From the NCBI GenBank assembly GCA_937920725.1, contig CALEUW010000030.1, positions 62,001 to 126,000 of the forward strand: DNA of 64,000 bases, written 5' to 3'. Source of the DNA: UMGS1601 sp900553335 (lineage in GTDB: Bacteria > Bacillota > Clostridia > Oscillospirales > Ruminococcaceae). Each line of letters starts with the position of its first letter. The first letter of the stretch is position 1. Below, in pieces: positions 26,373 through 34,604 of the stretch. The translations under genes were made by a program, and so were the position numbers. Below the pieces are notes generated by a model, which was not told the origin of the DNA, did not search any database, and worked only from the letters and a program-made list of their open reading frames with translations.

Positions 26373-27383
26373 TCAAAGACCGTTGGGATTGTTTTTTGTA
26401 AAGTTCCAACCGTCCGCAGTCATTTCGTCAAGAGTATATTTTGCTTTCCAACCGAAAAGCTCACTTGCCTTTGTGGTATCAGCATAGCAGGTTGCAATAT
26501 CACCCGCTCTTCTCGGCATTATCACATAAGGAAGCTTTTTGCCGCAGGCTTTTTCAAAGCTATGCAAAACTTCCATTACGCTTGAGCCTTTACCTGTGCC
26601 TAGGTTTACCGCTTCAACGCCCTTATGATCCAAAACGTATTTAACAGCAGCTAAGTGACCTGTTGCAAGATCAACAACATGTATATAATCTCTTACTCCT
26701 GTTCCGTCAGGTGTATCGTAATCATCTCCGAATACCCCGAGCCGCTCAAGCTTTCCGACTGCCACCTGTGCAATATACGGCAGCAGATTGTTTGGTATTC
26801 CGTTAGGATCTTCTCCGATCAGTCCGCTTTTATGTGCGCCTATCGGATTAAAGTAACGAAGAAGCGAAACGCTCCAATCGTTGTCGGCAACGAAAACGTC
26901 ATTTAAAATCTGTTCGATCATTACCTTTGAGTATCCATATGGATTTGTAGCACTTGTCGGCATATCTTCAACATACGGCGCTTTGTTGTGCATTCCATAA
27001 ACAGTTGCAGAAGACGAGAAAACTATTTTTTTTACATTAGCGGTTTTCATTGCTTTGATAAGCATAAGTGTACCGGTAATGTTGTTGTGATAATACTCTA
27101 TAGGCTTTTGAACAGACTCGCCAACTGCCTTAAGTCCTGCAAAATGGATAACAGCGTCAATATTGTTTTCTGAGAATATTTTATTCATTGCGTCTAAATC
27201 GAGCAAATCAGCTTCATAGAATTTAAAATCTTTACCTGTAATTTTTTTTATTCTGTTAAGTGCTTCAGGTTTTGAATTAGAAAAGTTATCAACTATTACA
27301 ATATCGTATCCTGCTTCCAAAAGCTCGACGCTTGTATGGCTTCCGATAAATCCTGCTCCGCCTGTTATTAAAATTGTACTCAT
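26373..27383 (-). CDS. galE: UDP-glucose 4-epimerase
   Basis: NAD-dependent epimerase of 336 residues that interconverts UDP-glucose and UDP-galactose for the Leloir pathway and cell-surface glycans. GGAGFIGSH is the nucleotide loop, and YGYSK carries the catalytic Tyr and Lys. GRxG-type and DYIHVVDLA motifs are intact. Own promoter upstream; no other gal genes adjacent. Confidence 0.97.
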   Translation of the reverse strand: MSTILITGGAGFIGSHTSVELLEAGYDIVIVDNFSNSKPEALNRIKKITGKDFKFYEADLLDLDAMNKIFSENNIDAVIHFAGLKAVGESVQKPIEYYHNNITGTLMLIKAMKTANVKKIVFSSSATVYGMHNKAPYVEDMPTSATNPYGYSKVMIEQILNDVFVADNDWSVSLLRYFNPIGAHKSGLIGEDPNGIPNNLLPYIAQVAVGKLERLGVFGDDYDTPDGTGVRDYIHVVDLATGHLAAVKYVLDHKGVEAVNLGTGKGSSVMEVLHSFEKACGKKLPYVIMPRRAGDIATCYADTTKASELFGWKAKYTLDEMTADGWNFTKNNPNGL

Positions 27384-27422
27384 TTTTTTCCCCCTAAATA
27401 TTTTTGAAATAATACCATATAT

Positions 27423-27451
27423 AGTTTAACACAATATTGTCACTTTATCAA
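27423..27451 (-). promoter_or_regulatory. Sigma-A promoter of galE (-)
   Basis: Minus strand: TTGATA (27451-27446), 17-nt spacer, TAAACT (27428-27423). Confidence 0.6.
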
Positions 27452-27481
27452 TAGTTAATTTCCTAAAAGAGTTGTTTAACA

Positions 27482-27520
27482 AAAAATACGGCACGAAAGA
27501 TTTCTTTCGTGCCGTACTTT
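27482..27520 (-). terminator. Terminator of the Cys/Gly-rich peptide gene
   Basis: ACGGCACGAAAG (27488-27499) pairs perfectly with CTTTCGTGCCGT (27504-27515). The minus strand then reads ATTTTTT. Confidence 0.85.
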
Positions 27521-27535
27521 TATGCAAAAATCAGA

Positions 27536-27670
27536 TTAGCATCCGCATCCGCAATCGTTGCCGCATCCGCAGCCGTTGTTGCCGAATGTATTTCCGCCGC
27601 ATCCGCAGCAAGAGATGATAAGGATAAGAATGATAATCCACCAGCATCCACCAAATCCGCATCCGTTCAT
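27536..27670 (-). CDS. 44-residue Cys/Gly-rich membrane peptide
   Basis: A tiny gene supported by an AAGGAG site before its ATG and a strong terminator after its stop. The peptide starts MNGCGFGGCWW, has one hydrophobic stretch of about 9 residues (IIILILIIS), and ends in a Cys/Gly tail with repeated GCGCG and NDCGCGC units; it holds about 13 cysteines. It resembles in style the short Gly-rich YjcZ-type peptides of Firmicutes, but the cysteine tail is different. A metal-binding or cross-linked membrane or spore peptide is possible; no function is known to me. Confidence 0.65.
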   Translation of the reverse strand: MNGCGFGGCWWIIILILIISCCGCGGNTFGNNGCGCGNDCGCGC

Positions 27671-27855
27671 TATAAAAACACTCCTTTTGTAATAATTTAA
27701 AGCAAACTCCTCTTTTTCGGAGAGTTTTTTGCTTTATAGTATAGTTTATGATTTATCACAAAAAGTGTTACAGACAAATTCACAAAGCATAATATAAAAT
27801 AGATTAAAAAAAATATTTCAGACCAAAATGATATTATCGAGAAAGGAGAAATAAG

Positions 27856-30216
27856 ATGGACAAATTTACTAAGATTCTAAACGATTTTACTCCTCAGGCA
27901 AAAGAGCTTATTAAAAAAAGTATTAAAGTTGCAGGGAGCAGGGGATTTGAATATATAGGAAGCGAACACATACTGATGTCGTTTTTTGAAATTGAAAATT
28001 CAGTGGGAACATATCTTTTAAAAAGACAGGGAATTAAAAAGAGTGATATAAGCTTAGCAATAGGTGATTTTTCGGTAGGTGGTCATAAAGCTTTGCTTAG
28101 TGATAAAAATTTTTCTCAAAATGCAAAAAGAATTATTTCTGGAAGCATAACTCTTTCAAAAAATCTGGGACTTGCAAAAGCCGGCAGTGAGCATATATTA
28201 ATGATGCTTCTAAGACTTGAAAACTGTTCTGCGATCGAAATACTAAGGGATCTCGACATATCTGTTTCAAATCTCTACTGCGACTGTGCAAATGCAGGAA
28301 ACGGAGATCTTAAAGCGGTAATTCCAAAAACAAAAAAATATAAGGCCCTTGAAAAATACGGAAAGGAACTGACCGGAGAAAGGGTAGTAAAAACTCTTGA
28401 TACATGTTACGAGCGAGATGAGCAGATGACAAGAATCTCTCAAATTCTTTTAAGACGAAATAAAAACAACCCATGTCTTATCGGAGAGGCAGGTGTCGGT
28501 AAATCGGCAATAGTCGAGGGGCTTGCAAAAAAAATAAGAGAAAAGACAGCTCCTGAGCCTCTTATCGGAAAAAGGATATTTTCACTTGACTTAAGTCTTA
28601 TTTTAGCAGGTGCAAAGTACCGGGGGGATTTTGAAGAAAGATTAAAGGAGTGTTTGGCAGAGGCGGCAGGAGATAAGGATATCATCTTATTTATTGATGA
28701 AATACATTCTATTATGGGTACCGGCGCAGCAGAAGGTGCTATTGATGCTGCAAGCATATTAAAACCTGAGCTTGCAAGAGGAAGCTTACAGCTGATAGGT
28801 GCTACCACCTATGAAGAATACAGAAGCTGTATTGAAAAAGACGCAGCGCTTGAAAGAAGATTTCAAAAGGTTTTCGTAAACGAGCCAAGCGAAGCGCAGA
28901 CAAAGCTTATACTGAACGGAATAAAGCCTGAATACGAAAAGTTTCATGGAATAAAAATACTTGACAGCGCCGTTTCAGAGGCGATAAGACTTTCAAAACG
29001 ATATATTACAGACAGATACTTTCCCGATAAAGCTATAGATCTTATTGACGAAGCATGTTCAAAACTCAGACTTGATAAAAGTGCAAATTCTGATGAGGAT
29101 ATGTATGATGCGTTCAACAGCTATGTGTCAGGGGATATATCAAGGGACAGATATCTTGAGCTTATATCGGATAAAACCAATAAGGAAAAGCCGGTTCTTT
29201 GTGCAGAGCATATAAGAGAGCTTGTAGGCGAAAATATGGGAATTCCCATAAGCAGAATATCTAAAAGTGACGCTGAGGAGCTTTGCGTAAGCAGCTGCAA
29301 AATAAAAGAAGCGATACTAGGACAGGATTCGGCAATAGACACAGTTCTGAATGCGATAAAGCGAAATCGCATAGACATTGAAGAAAAGCAAGGACCTATC
29401 GGCGCTTTTGTTTTTATGGGAAGAAGCGGAGTAGGAAAAACAGCTCTGGCTAAGCTTATTTCCGAGGAAATATTCGGTGAAGATTCTCTTATAAGATTTG
29501 ATATGAGTGAATTCTCCGAACAGCATACCGTTTCAAGGCTTATAGGCTCTCCGGCAGGGTATGTTGGTTATGAAAAACCGGGTGAGCTTACTGAGAAGGT
29601 TCGCAAAAAGCCGTATAGCGTATTGCTTTTTGATGAAATAGAAAAAGCTCACAGAGATATTTACAATCTTTTGCTGCAAATCTTAGATACAGGATTTTTA
29701 GATGACTCAAAGGGGAAAAGAGTGTCTTTTAAAAATACACTTATTATTTTAACGACAAATCTTGGAGCGAGCCAGAATTCTTCACAAACTATAGGTTTTA
29801 ATCAAACTGATGAGAATGACGCAGAGCGAGAAAAAATGCTCGGCTGTGTTAAAAAATTTTTCTCCCCTGAGCTTATGAACAGGATAGACGAATGCGTTTA
29901 TTTCAAACCTCTTAATGTGCAAACGCTTTCAAAAATAGCCGAAAATAAGCTTGGTCAGATGTCTTTAAACTGTAAGGAAAGGGGAATAGCACTTAGCTTC
30001 TCAAGCAGAGTTGTTCCTGTTATTCTCAAAAAGGCGGCAGATAAGAAAGGCGCTGTAGGTGCAAGGAGCGTTTTAAAAATTATATCAAACGATATAAAAT
30101 CTGTGATTGGCGATGAAATTTTAAAAGGTGATGCGTCAGAGATAAAGCTTACCGTTTCAGACGGGGAATTTAAAATAATAAACACCAAGAAGGCTTTAAG
30201 GGAAAACGCTGTATGA
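27856..30216 (+). CDS. ClpC/ClpA-like AAA+ unfoldase
   Basis: Hexameric ATP-driven protein unfoldase of 786 residues. It has a Clp-N double repeat (1-150), a first AAA+ module with GEAGVGKSA, only a short segment between modules (about 415-455) instead of the long ClpB coiled coil, and a second AAA+ module with GRSGVGKTA. An IGF tripeptide after NLGASQNSSQT sits where ClpP-binding loops occur in ClpA/ClpX/ClpC, so partnership with ClpP is likely. It diverges from standard ClpC, and no mcsA/mcsB/ctsR genes are adjacent. Confidence 0.85.
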   Translation: MDKFTKILNDFTPQAKELIKKSIKVAGSRGFEYIGSEHILMSFFEIENSVGTYLLKRQGIKKSDISLAIGDFSVGGHKALLSDKNFSQNAKRIISGSITLSKNLGLAKAGSEHILMMLLRLENCSAIEILRDLDISVSNLYCDCANAGNGDLKAVIPKTKKYKALEKYGKELTGERVVKTLDTCYERDEQMTRISQILLRRNKNNPCLIGEAGVGKSAIVEGLAKKIREKTAPEPLIGKRIFSLDLSLILAGAKYRGDFEERLKECLAEAAGDKDIILFIDEIHSIMGTGAAEGAIDAASILKPELARGSLQLIGATTYEEYRSCIEKDAALERRFQKVFVNEPSEAQTKLILNGIKPEYEKFHGIKILDSAVSEAIRLSKRYITDRYFPDKAIDLIDEACSKLRLDKSANSDEDMYDAFNSYVSGDISRDRYLELISDKTNKEKPVLCAEHIRELVGENMGIPISRISKSDAEELCVSSCKIKEAILGQDSAIDTVLNAIKRNRIDIEEKQGPIGAFVFMGRSGVGKTALAKLISEEIFGEDSLIRFDMSEFSEQHTVSRLIGSPAGYVGYEKPGELTEKVRKKPYSVLLFDEIEKAHRDIYNLLLQILDTGFLDDSKGKRVSFKNTLIILTTNLGASQNSSQTIGFNQTDENDAEREKMLGCVKKFFSPELMNRIDECVYFKPLNVQTLSKIAENKLGQMSLNCKERGIALSFSSRVVPVILKKAADKKGAVGARSVLKIISNDIKSVIGDEILKGDASEIKLTVSDGEFKIINTKKALRENAV

Positions 30217-30225
30217 ATTCGGAAT

Positions 30226-30470
30226 TATAAGAATTCGTAATTAATTCTGATGATAAAGATTACTTTACGATACTAAATCGCATTTTGGAACATTTCCGTC
30301 AGAAACAAACTTTCGCATTAGCACAAATTTTGTGCCGAATCTGCTGAGCGGGCGACCGCCGCCGGTGGCGGAAACAGGGAGAAAAGCGAAGGGAAGAAAC
30401 AAAGAGAATTTCGATGGCGAACAGCCGAGAAAGGCGACATTTATAATGGACAATTTAATTCGGCATTAAT
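30226..30470. repeat. Gene-free GC-rich insert, possible MITE-like repeat
   Basis: This 245-bp stretch is richer in GC than its surroundings and contains CCGCC/GGCGG hairpins near 30356-30370. It is flanked by AT-rich AATTCGGAAT and TTAATTCGGC patches resembling weak terminal inverted repeats. The only open frame (minus, 62 codons) lacks a ribosome-binding site and looks spurious. A repeated element is inferred; no second copy was found in the window. Confidence 0.3.
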
Positions 30471-30491
30471 ACAGAACCTTAAAATTTAATA

Positions 30492-30541
30492 TAAAAAATC
30501 AAATCCCGACTTAAGAACAAGTTCGGGATTTGATTTTTTAT
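30492..30541. terminator. Long bidirectional terminator
   Basis: AAAAATCAAATCCCGA pairs with its complement up to 30540 around the loop at about 30511-30520; T runs on both strands. It closes the GntR-ABC operon (-). Confidence 0.85.
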
Positions 30542-30565
30542 ATGGATAGGGTATGTGTGAAACGC

Positions 30566-31384
30566 TTAAGAAAGATTTAGCTTTCTGCTCATAACAAAGT
30601 GAGTGAAGAAAAGCTCAAGTGCTGATACGGCAAGCAGTATACCTGAATAAACAAAAAATATAACCGAGTATGCGGGGGATATTGTAAATGTGCTGTGATC
30701 TGCAAAGGTCGTTATGCTTTCAGGCCAGTTGACCTCGGTTATTACGAGTGAAACAGATGCGATAATCTCAAATAAAATAACAGATGCGAAGTAAACAACA
30801 ATCGAAAGTGCAGCCTTGTGATTATTTGCAAAATTTCCAATAGCAACAGCCATATACGCCATTGATAATGTTAATATCAATGATACTAATGAAAATACTG
30901 ATAGGGCTGTGAGATACAGAACATTGTCGCTCAAAAATTCGGTTACTACAGAAATGTTAATGTTTCTTGTTATTAATCCCAAAAGATCAAAATCTGTTAA
31001 AAAAATTGCCAAAATCAAAACAATTATTCCTGCTATTGACCATACTATTCCGGTAATCAGTTTTGAAACGAGAATGCTGATCGGCTTTACAGGAAGTGTA
31101 TTTGTTAAATATCCCTCATCAGTAAATACGTTTTTATAAAATCTATAAAGCGATATAATAGTTCCTGACATTGCGCAGCAAAGCAAAACTAAGATGAATA
31201 CAACAGTGAAAAAAGTTAGGAATACTGTAGATATAAGTGAAAATGAAGAGTCGGAATCAAAAAATTTGTTTTGAATTGCGTAAAATCCGTTTACTGCAAG
31301 CGCAAGTACAAGTGTTGCAAAATAAATCGGAAGATAAAGTCTTTTTGTTGCTATAAATTCGTGTTTTAAAAGTTTTCCTAACAT
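30566..31384 (-). CDS. ABC-2-type membrane permease
   Basis: Integral membrane protein of 272 residues with six predicted transmembrane segments, an ABC-2-type permease. Its start overlaps the end of the ATPase gene by 7 nt. With the GntR regulator and lipoprotein upstream it resembles the YtrABCDEF-type system of Firmicutes that responds to cell-wall-active antibiotics. Substrate unknown. Confidence 0.85.
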   Translation of the reverse strand: MLGKLLKHEFIATKRLYLPIYFATLVLALAVNGFYAIQNKFFDSDSSFSLISTVFLTFFTVVFILVLLCCAMSGTIISLYRFYKNVFTDEGYLTNTLPVKPISILVSKLITGIVWSIAGIIVLILAIFLTDFDLLGLITRNINISVVTEFLSDNVLYLTALSVFSLVSLILTLSMAYMAVAIGNFANNHKAALSIVVYFASVILFEIIASVSLVITEVNWPESITTFADHSTFTISPAYSVIFFVYSGILLAVSALELFFTHFVMSRKLNLS

Positions 31385-32076
31385 CTGAATACCTCCCTGA
31401 AAATTTCATCAATGCTCTTTTGGTGTTCATCTCTTATGCTGTCGGCATCTCCTTGCATTACTATAGAGCCGTTTTTGATCATTATAATATCGTCTAAAAT
31501 ATTTTCGATATCTGATATAAGGTGAGTTGAGATTATAATACTCGCTGATGGATTATAATTTGTTATTATAGTGTTTAATATATAATCTCTGGCAGCAGGG
31601 TCAACTCCTGCAATGGGTTCATCTAAAAGATAAAGCTCTGCCTGTCGGCTCATAACTAAAATAAGCTGCAGCTTTTCGAGCATTCCCTTCGATAAGGACT
31701 TTATACGATTGCTTGGGTCAAGCCCCAAGTTTTTAAGCATTTCCATTGCACGGTTTTTGTCGAAATCTTTATAAAAATCGCTGAAAAGATATAATATTTT
31801 TTCGATTTTCATGTGTTTTGGAATATAGTTTCTGTCGGGGAGATAAGAAACGACCGATTTTGTTTTTTGCCCTACCTTTTCGCCGTTTATGGTTATCTCA
31901 CCGCTTGTAGGACGCAAAAGACCGGCGGTAAGTTTTATGAGAGTTGTTTTTCCGCTTCCGTTAGGTCCTAAAAGCCCTATTATCTTTCCTTTTTCAAGAT
32001 TTAAATTAATTCCTGTCAAAGCCTGTGTATAACCGTATCGTTTGACAAGCTGTTTGCATTCAAGTAAAACGCTCAT
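31378..32076 (-). CDS. ABC transporter ATP-binding protein
   Basis: ATPase subunit of 232 residues. Walker A GPNGSGKTT, signature SKGMLEKLQL (a degenerate LSGGQ), Walker B LYLLDEP and the switch His in ISTH are visible. The degenerate signature SKGM is common in the CcmA-like ABC-2 exporters. A GGAGG site is present and it overlaps the permease gene. Confidence 0.93.
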   Translation of the reverse strand: MSVLLECKQLVKRYGYTQALTGINLNLEKGKIIGLLGPNGSGKTTLIKLTAGLLRPTSGEITINGEKVGQKTKSVVSYLPDRNYIPKHMKIEKILYLFSDFYKDFDKNRAMEMLKNLGLDPSNRIKSLSKGMLEKLQLILVMSRQAELYLLDEPIAGVDPAARDYILNTIITNYNPSASIIISTHLISDIENILDDIIMIKNGSIVMQGDADSIRDEHQKSIDEIFREVFRC

Positions 32077-32092
32077 ATTTTACCCTCCTTTT

Positions 32093-32983
32093 TTAATTTA
32101 CAAAACTGGTAAACATACCGTAAATATTATCACTAATATATTTTTTAGGCTTTTGAATAACGCTTGAGTTGTCAGCGTTAGCTTCATAAATCAAAAATGC
32201 TGCATTTTCAATATCATACATTATGATAGAAGATTCCTCTGCTTCGCTTTGATCTATGTTATAGGTTATTATCGTATTATACTCGTCGTCATAAATCCAA
32301 ATATCGTATACTTCGCTTTCTTCAGATTCTGAGGAGTAATATTTATCATCTTCTAAAAAATCTAAATAAGATACAATTTCGGCGTCATAATCAATACCGT
32401 CTATTGTAGCTTTACCTGTTGCAACAGATTCGTGATGAGAATTTTGCTGTATATCATAGTAAGATTCATCGGATTGATAAAAGATGCTGTGCATGTTATC
32501 TCTATAATATTCGCGTCCGTCTTTTATAATGTTTTCGTAATATGCTCCGAAACATGTCTTTTTATCAATAATTGGTTTTTGATCTTTATCAATATAGTAG
32601 CTTCCTGTTACATTCCATGAATCCTCATTTGAAACTATCTTTTTTTCAAAATCAACATTTGTAACAAATGCATCTGATTTAACATGAGATTCTTCGCTAT
32701 AAGAATAAAAACTGTAGGTCGATAATGTATAATTTCCGGAATTTACAATGTTGTCTATTTTGTTTATACGGGATTTAACGCTTTTATCCGGCTTGAACGT
32801 CACATCTTCTTTATTAAGAAATTTTTCTTTAATTTTCATAGATTCAGTTACAATCTCCGAATCCTCGCTTATATGCGGAGCTGACGCATACATTAAAGCT
32901 TCGGGGATATCCACGCAGCCGGTAAATGCTGCTGCGCTGATGCATACTGCAGAAAACAGCGCTATTGTTCTCACTTTTTTCAA
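32093..32983 (-). CDS. Lipoprotein of the GntR-ABC operon
   Basis: Secreted lipoprotein of about 296 residues. The best start is TTG 32983: it overlaps the GntR stop as TTGA and has GGAG upstream, giving a signal peptide that ends in the lipobox FTGC. An ATG at 33022 lies inside the GntR gene and would add a non-signal extension. The mature protein is acidic and Tyr/Ser-rich, with no family recognised. Translational coupling suggests it works with the ABC pair. Confidence 0.65.
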   Translation of the reverse strand: MKKVRTIALFSAVCISAAAFTGCVDIPEALMYASAPHISEDSEIVTESMKIKEKFLNKEDVTFKPDKSVKSRINKIDNIVNSGNYTLSTYSFYSYSEESHVKSDAFVTNVDFEKKIVSNEDSWNVTGSYYIDKDQKPIIDKKTCFGAYYENIIKDGREYYRDNMHSIFYQSDESYYDIQQNSHHESVATGKATIDGIDYDAEIVSYLDFLEDDKYYSSESEESEVYDIWIYDDEYNTIITYNIDQSEAEESSIIMYDIENAAFLIYEANADNSSVIQKPKKYISDNIYGMFTSFVN

Positions 32984-33342
32984 TTCTGCCACTCTCCTTT
33001 TAATATGTCTGCAACTTCGCAAGCGTCAACGCCAAGTCTATCCAGCTTTTTTAAATAGCTTTGTGTTTCTTTTTTTACAAGCTCCTTTTGACGGCTTTTT
33101 ACAAGCTCATCGTCCTCCGTTACAAATCTGCCGGATGTACGGTTTGCGTGTACAAATCCTGAGCGTTCAAGCTCTGCCATAGATTTTTGCATAGTATTCG
33201 GATTGACCACAGCTTCTTGTGCAAGCTCTCGTACACTGGGAAGTTTAGAGCCGAGCGGATAAATTCCGTTTATGATTCTTACTTCTATTTCTTCATAAAC
33301 CTGAATGTAAACCGGTCTGTCCGATGTTATTTTCCATGCCAT
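32980..33342 (-). CDS. GntR-family regulator, YtrA subfamily
   Basis: Repressor of 120 residues: a GntR winged helix (QVYEEIEVRIINGIYPLGSK, then LPSVRELAQEAVVNPNTM) and only a short helical C-terminus, typical of the YtrA subfamily. It opens an operon with a lipoprotein, an ABC ATPase and a permease. A dyad between promoter and start suggests autoregulation. Inducing ligand unknown. Confidence 0.9.
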   Translation of the reverse strand: MAWKITSDRPVYIQVYEEIEVRIINGIYPLGSKLPSVRELAQEAVVNPNTMQKSMAELERSGFVHANRTSGRFVTEDDELVKSRQKELVKKETQSYLKKLDRLGVDACEVADILKGEWQN

Positions 33343-33371
33343 TTAATCACCTCGTTCTTAGGCTTTGTATT

Positions 33372-33395
33372 AGTGTATTACTTACATAGTACAGT
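33372..33395. promoter_or_regulatory. Candidate YtrA-type operator
   Basis: AGTGTA (33372-33377), 12 nt, TACAGT (33390-33395). From memory, the B. subtilis YtrA site has AGTGTA and TACACT half-sites about 13 nt apart; this is a near match. It overlaps the -10 box. Confidence 0.45.
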
Positions 33396-33421
33396 ATAAC
33401 AGTTGTCAATATGTTTGTCAA
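33393..33421 (-). promoter_or_regulatory. Sigma-A promoter of the GntR operon (-)
   Basis: Minus strand: TTGACA (33421-33416), 17-nt spacer, TATACT (33398-33393). Confidence 0.7.
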
Positions 33422-33589
33422 TACTTTTTTAGAAAAACTTTTGAATATTGTAAGAAAAAGATTATAAATGCCTGAAAATACAAAAGACACAGGGAAACAA
33501 AAATAAACTGCCATAGATGGTGCAGGCAGTAAAATTAAGCAGTAATCCAAATTTTTATTCAATTGATCTTAATGAAACACCTTTTGCTT

Positions 33590-33640
33590 TTAATATAATA
33601 TTTCTTTTTTATAAGCTTGTATGTTTGCACATTTTGACAT
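33590..33640 (-). CDS. Possible 16-residue peptide behind a site-masking hairpin
   Basis: The minus-strand frame MSKCANIQAYKKEILY starts 8 nt after an AGGAGG whose bases form the 3' arm of the hairpin at 33648-33683. No other support; it may be chance. Confidence 0.2.
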   Translation of the reverse strand: MSKCANIQAYKKEILY

Positions 33641-33647
33641 AACTAAA

Positions 33648-33683
33648 CCTCCTATGGCAGTTATTTACTTTTGCCATAGGAGG
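33648..33683. other. 12-bp hairpin containing Shine-Dalgarno sequence
   Basis: CCTCCTATGGCA (33648-33659) pairs perfectly with TGCCATAGGAGG (33672-33683) around a 12-nt loop. The arm reads AGGAGG on either strand. A second small hairpin (GTCCG/CGGAC) is at 33699-33714. The rest of 33422-33757 holds nothing recognisable. Confidence 0.6.
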
Positions 33684-33757
33684 TGATTATTTAGTATTGT
33701 CCGTTTTTGCGGACTTGTTCATTTAAATCTGACTGCTTTATTGATTAATGATGAAAG

Positions 33758-34429
33758 CTACTGCTCATCATATTTTATAAAGTTTCCGTCAGGATCGTAG
33801 TATCCGTCTGAGGTTTCAATAAATGTTCCGTTTTCGTCGTAATATCCCGGGTAGAAGTTTCCGTCGTCATCATAGACGCCTTCTTCGCCGTCGTTTTCAC
33901 TGCTTTCTCCGAGAGCTTTGTTTCTTCGTTTTATCCAAATAATAATAACTATCAGAGCGGCAAGCAGAACTATAACTATCATAATCATTATTGGTATCAA
34001 AAGCTTCATGTACTGCGGTGTTGCCTGCGGGTTATCCGAGTCGTTTTTTTCAGTTGTTTTTGATACTGTTGACGAAGTTGTAGGAGGTTCTGTCCTTGCA
34101 GTTGTTAAATCTTGGACCTGCGCCGTTGCCCTCGGAGGATCGGTTTGATATACCTCAGGTTCAGGTTGTTCAGTTGTAGTTGCTTCCTCTGTAGCTGCTT
34201 GAGTAGTCGCAGCGGCAGTAGGAGCTTCTGTAGCGGGTTCAAAAGTCAAGGGCTCTGTCTGCGGTTCATCGTCTGTTAAAGGTTCGGTATCAATAACTGC
34301 CTGAGTAGTATCTTCTGCAATTATGCCAGGCTCCGGTGAAACGGTTTCGTTTTCGGCAAAAGCAGAAATTGAACACATCGAAAACGCAAGCACAGATATG
34401 GACATGATTGCGGCTGGAATTCGCTTCAT
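33758..34429 (-). CDS. Thr/Pro/Glu-rich membrane-anchored surface protein
   Basis: Predicted secreted single-pass membrane protein of 223 residues. ATG 34429 (MKRIPAAIMS) is used because AAAGGAATG precedes it; an ATG 24 nt upstream has no such site. It has a signal peptide ending ISAFA, then a 110-residue low-complexity Thr/Pro/Glu/Ala region, a transmembrane helix (about 148-170), a basic stop-transfer patch IKRRNK, and an acidic cytoplasmic tail with three repeats of the form YDxxGxF. The repeats resemble those in other gut Firmicute surface proteins; function unknown. Confidence 0.75.
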   Translation of the reverse strand: MKRIPAAIMSISVLAFSMCSISAFAENETVSPEPGIIAEDTTQAVIDTEPLTDDEPQTEPLTFEPATEAPTAAATTQAATEEATTTEQPEPEVYQTDPPRATAQVQDLTTARTEPPTTSSTVSKTTEKNDSDNPQATPQYMKLLIPIMIMIVIVLLAALIVIIIWIKRRNKALGESSENDGEEGVYDDDGNFYPGYYDENGTFIETSDGYYDPDGNFIKYDEQ

Positions 34430-34461
34430 ATTTATCATTCCTTTCAGTTTCAAGACTGTTC

Positions 34462-34567
34462 GATAAGGGGTGCAGCCCTGTTATTCAACGTTTTCAGCGG
34501 GGACTCTATCATATCTGAAAAAATTAAGTAGAACCCGCCTGTAAAAAGACATTTTAATTCAGTTATT
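34462..34567 (+). repeat. Dispersed structured repeat, copy C (degraded)
   Basis: Shares ATAAGGGGTGCAGCCC, ATTCAACGTTTTCAG and GAACCCGCCTGT with copy A, in the same order, but the second hairpin is broken and the third is shortened. It is oriented opposite to transcription of the surrounding minus-strand genes. Confidence 0.6.
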
Positions 34568-34604
34568 TTAACCTTATTTTAGCAGACAATACATAAAAAG
34601 TCAA

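Noticed and set aside
30265..30453. 62-codon minus-strand frame
   Set aside because: Lies wholly in the GC-rich repeat-like insert with no ribosome-binding site; likely a by-product of the element.
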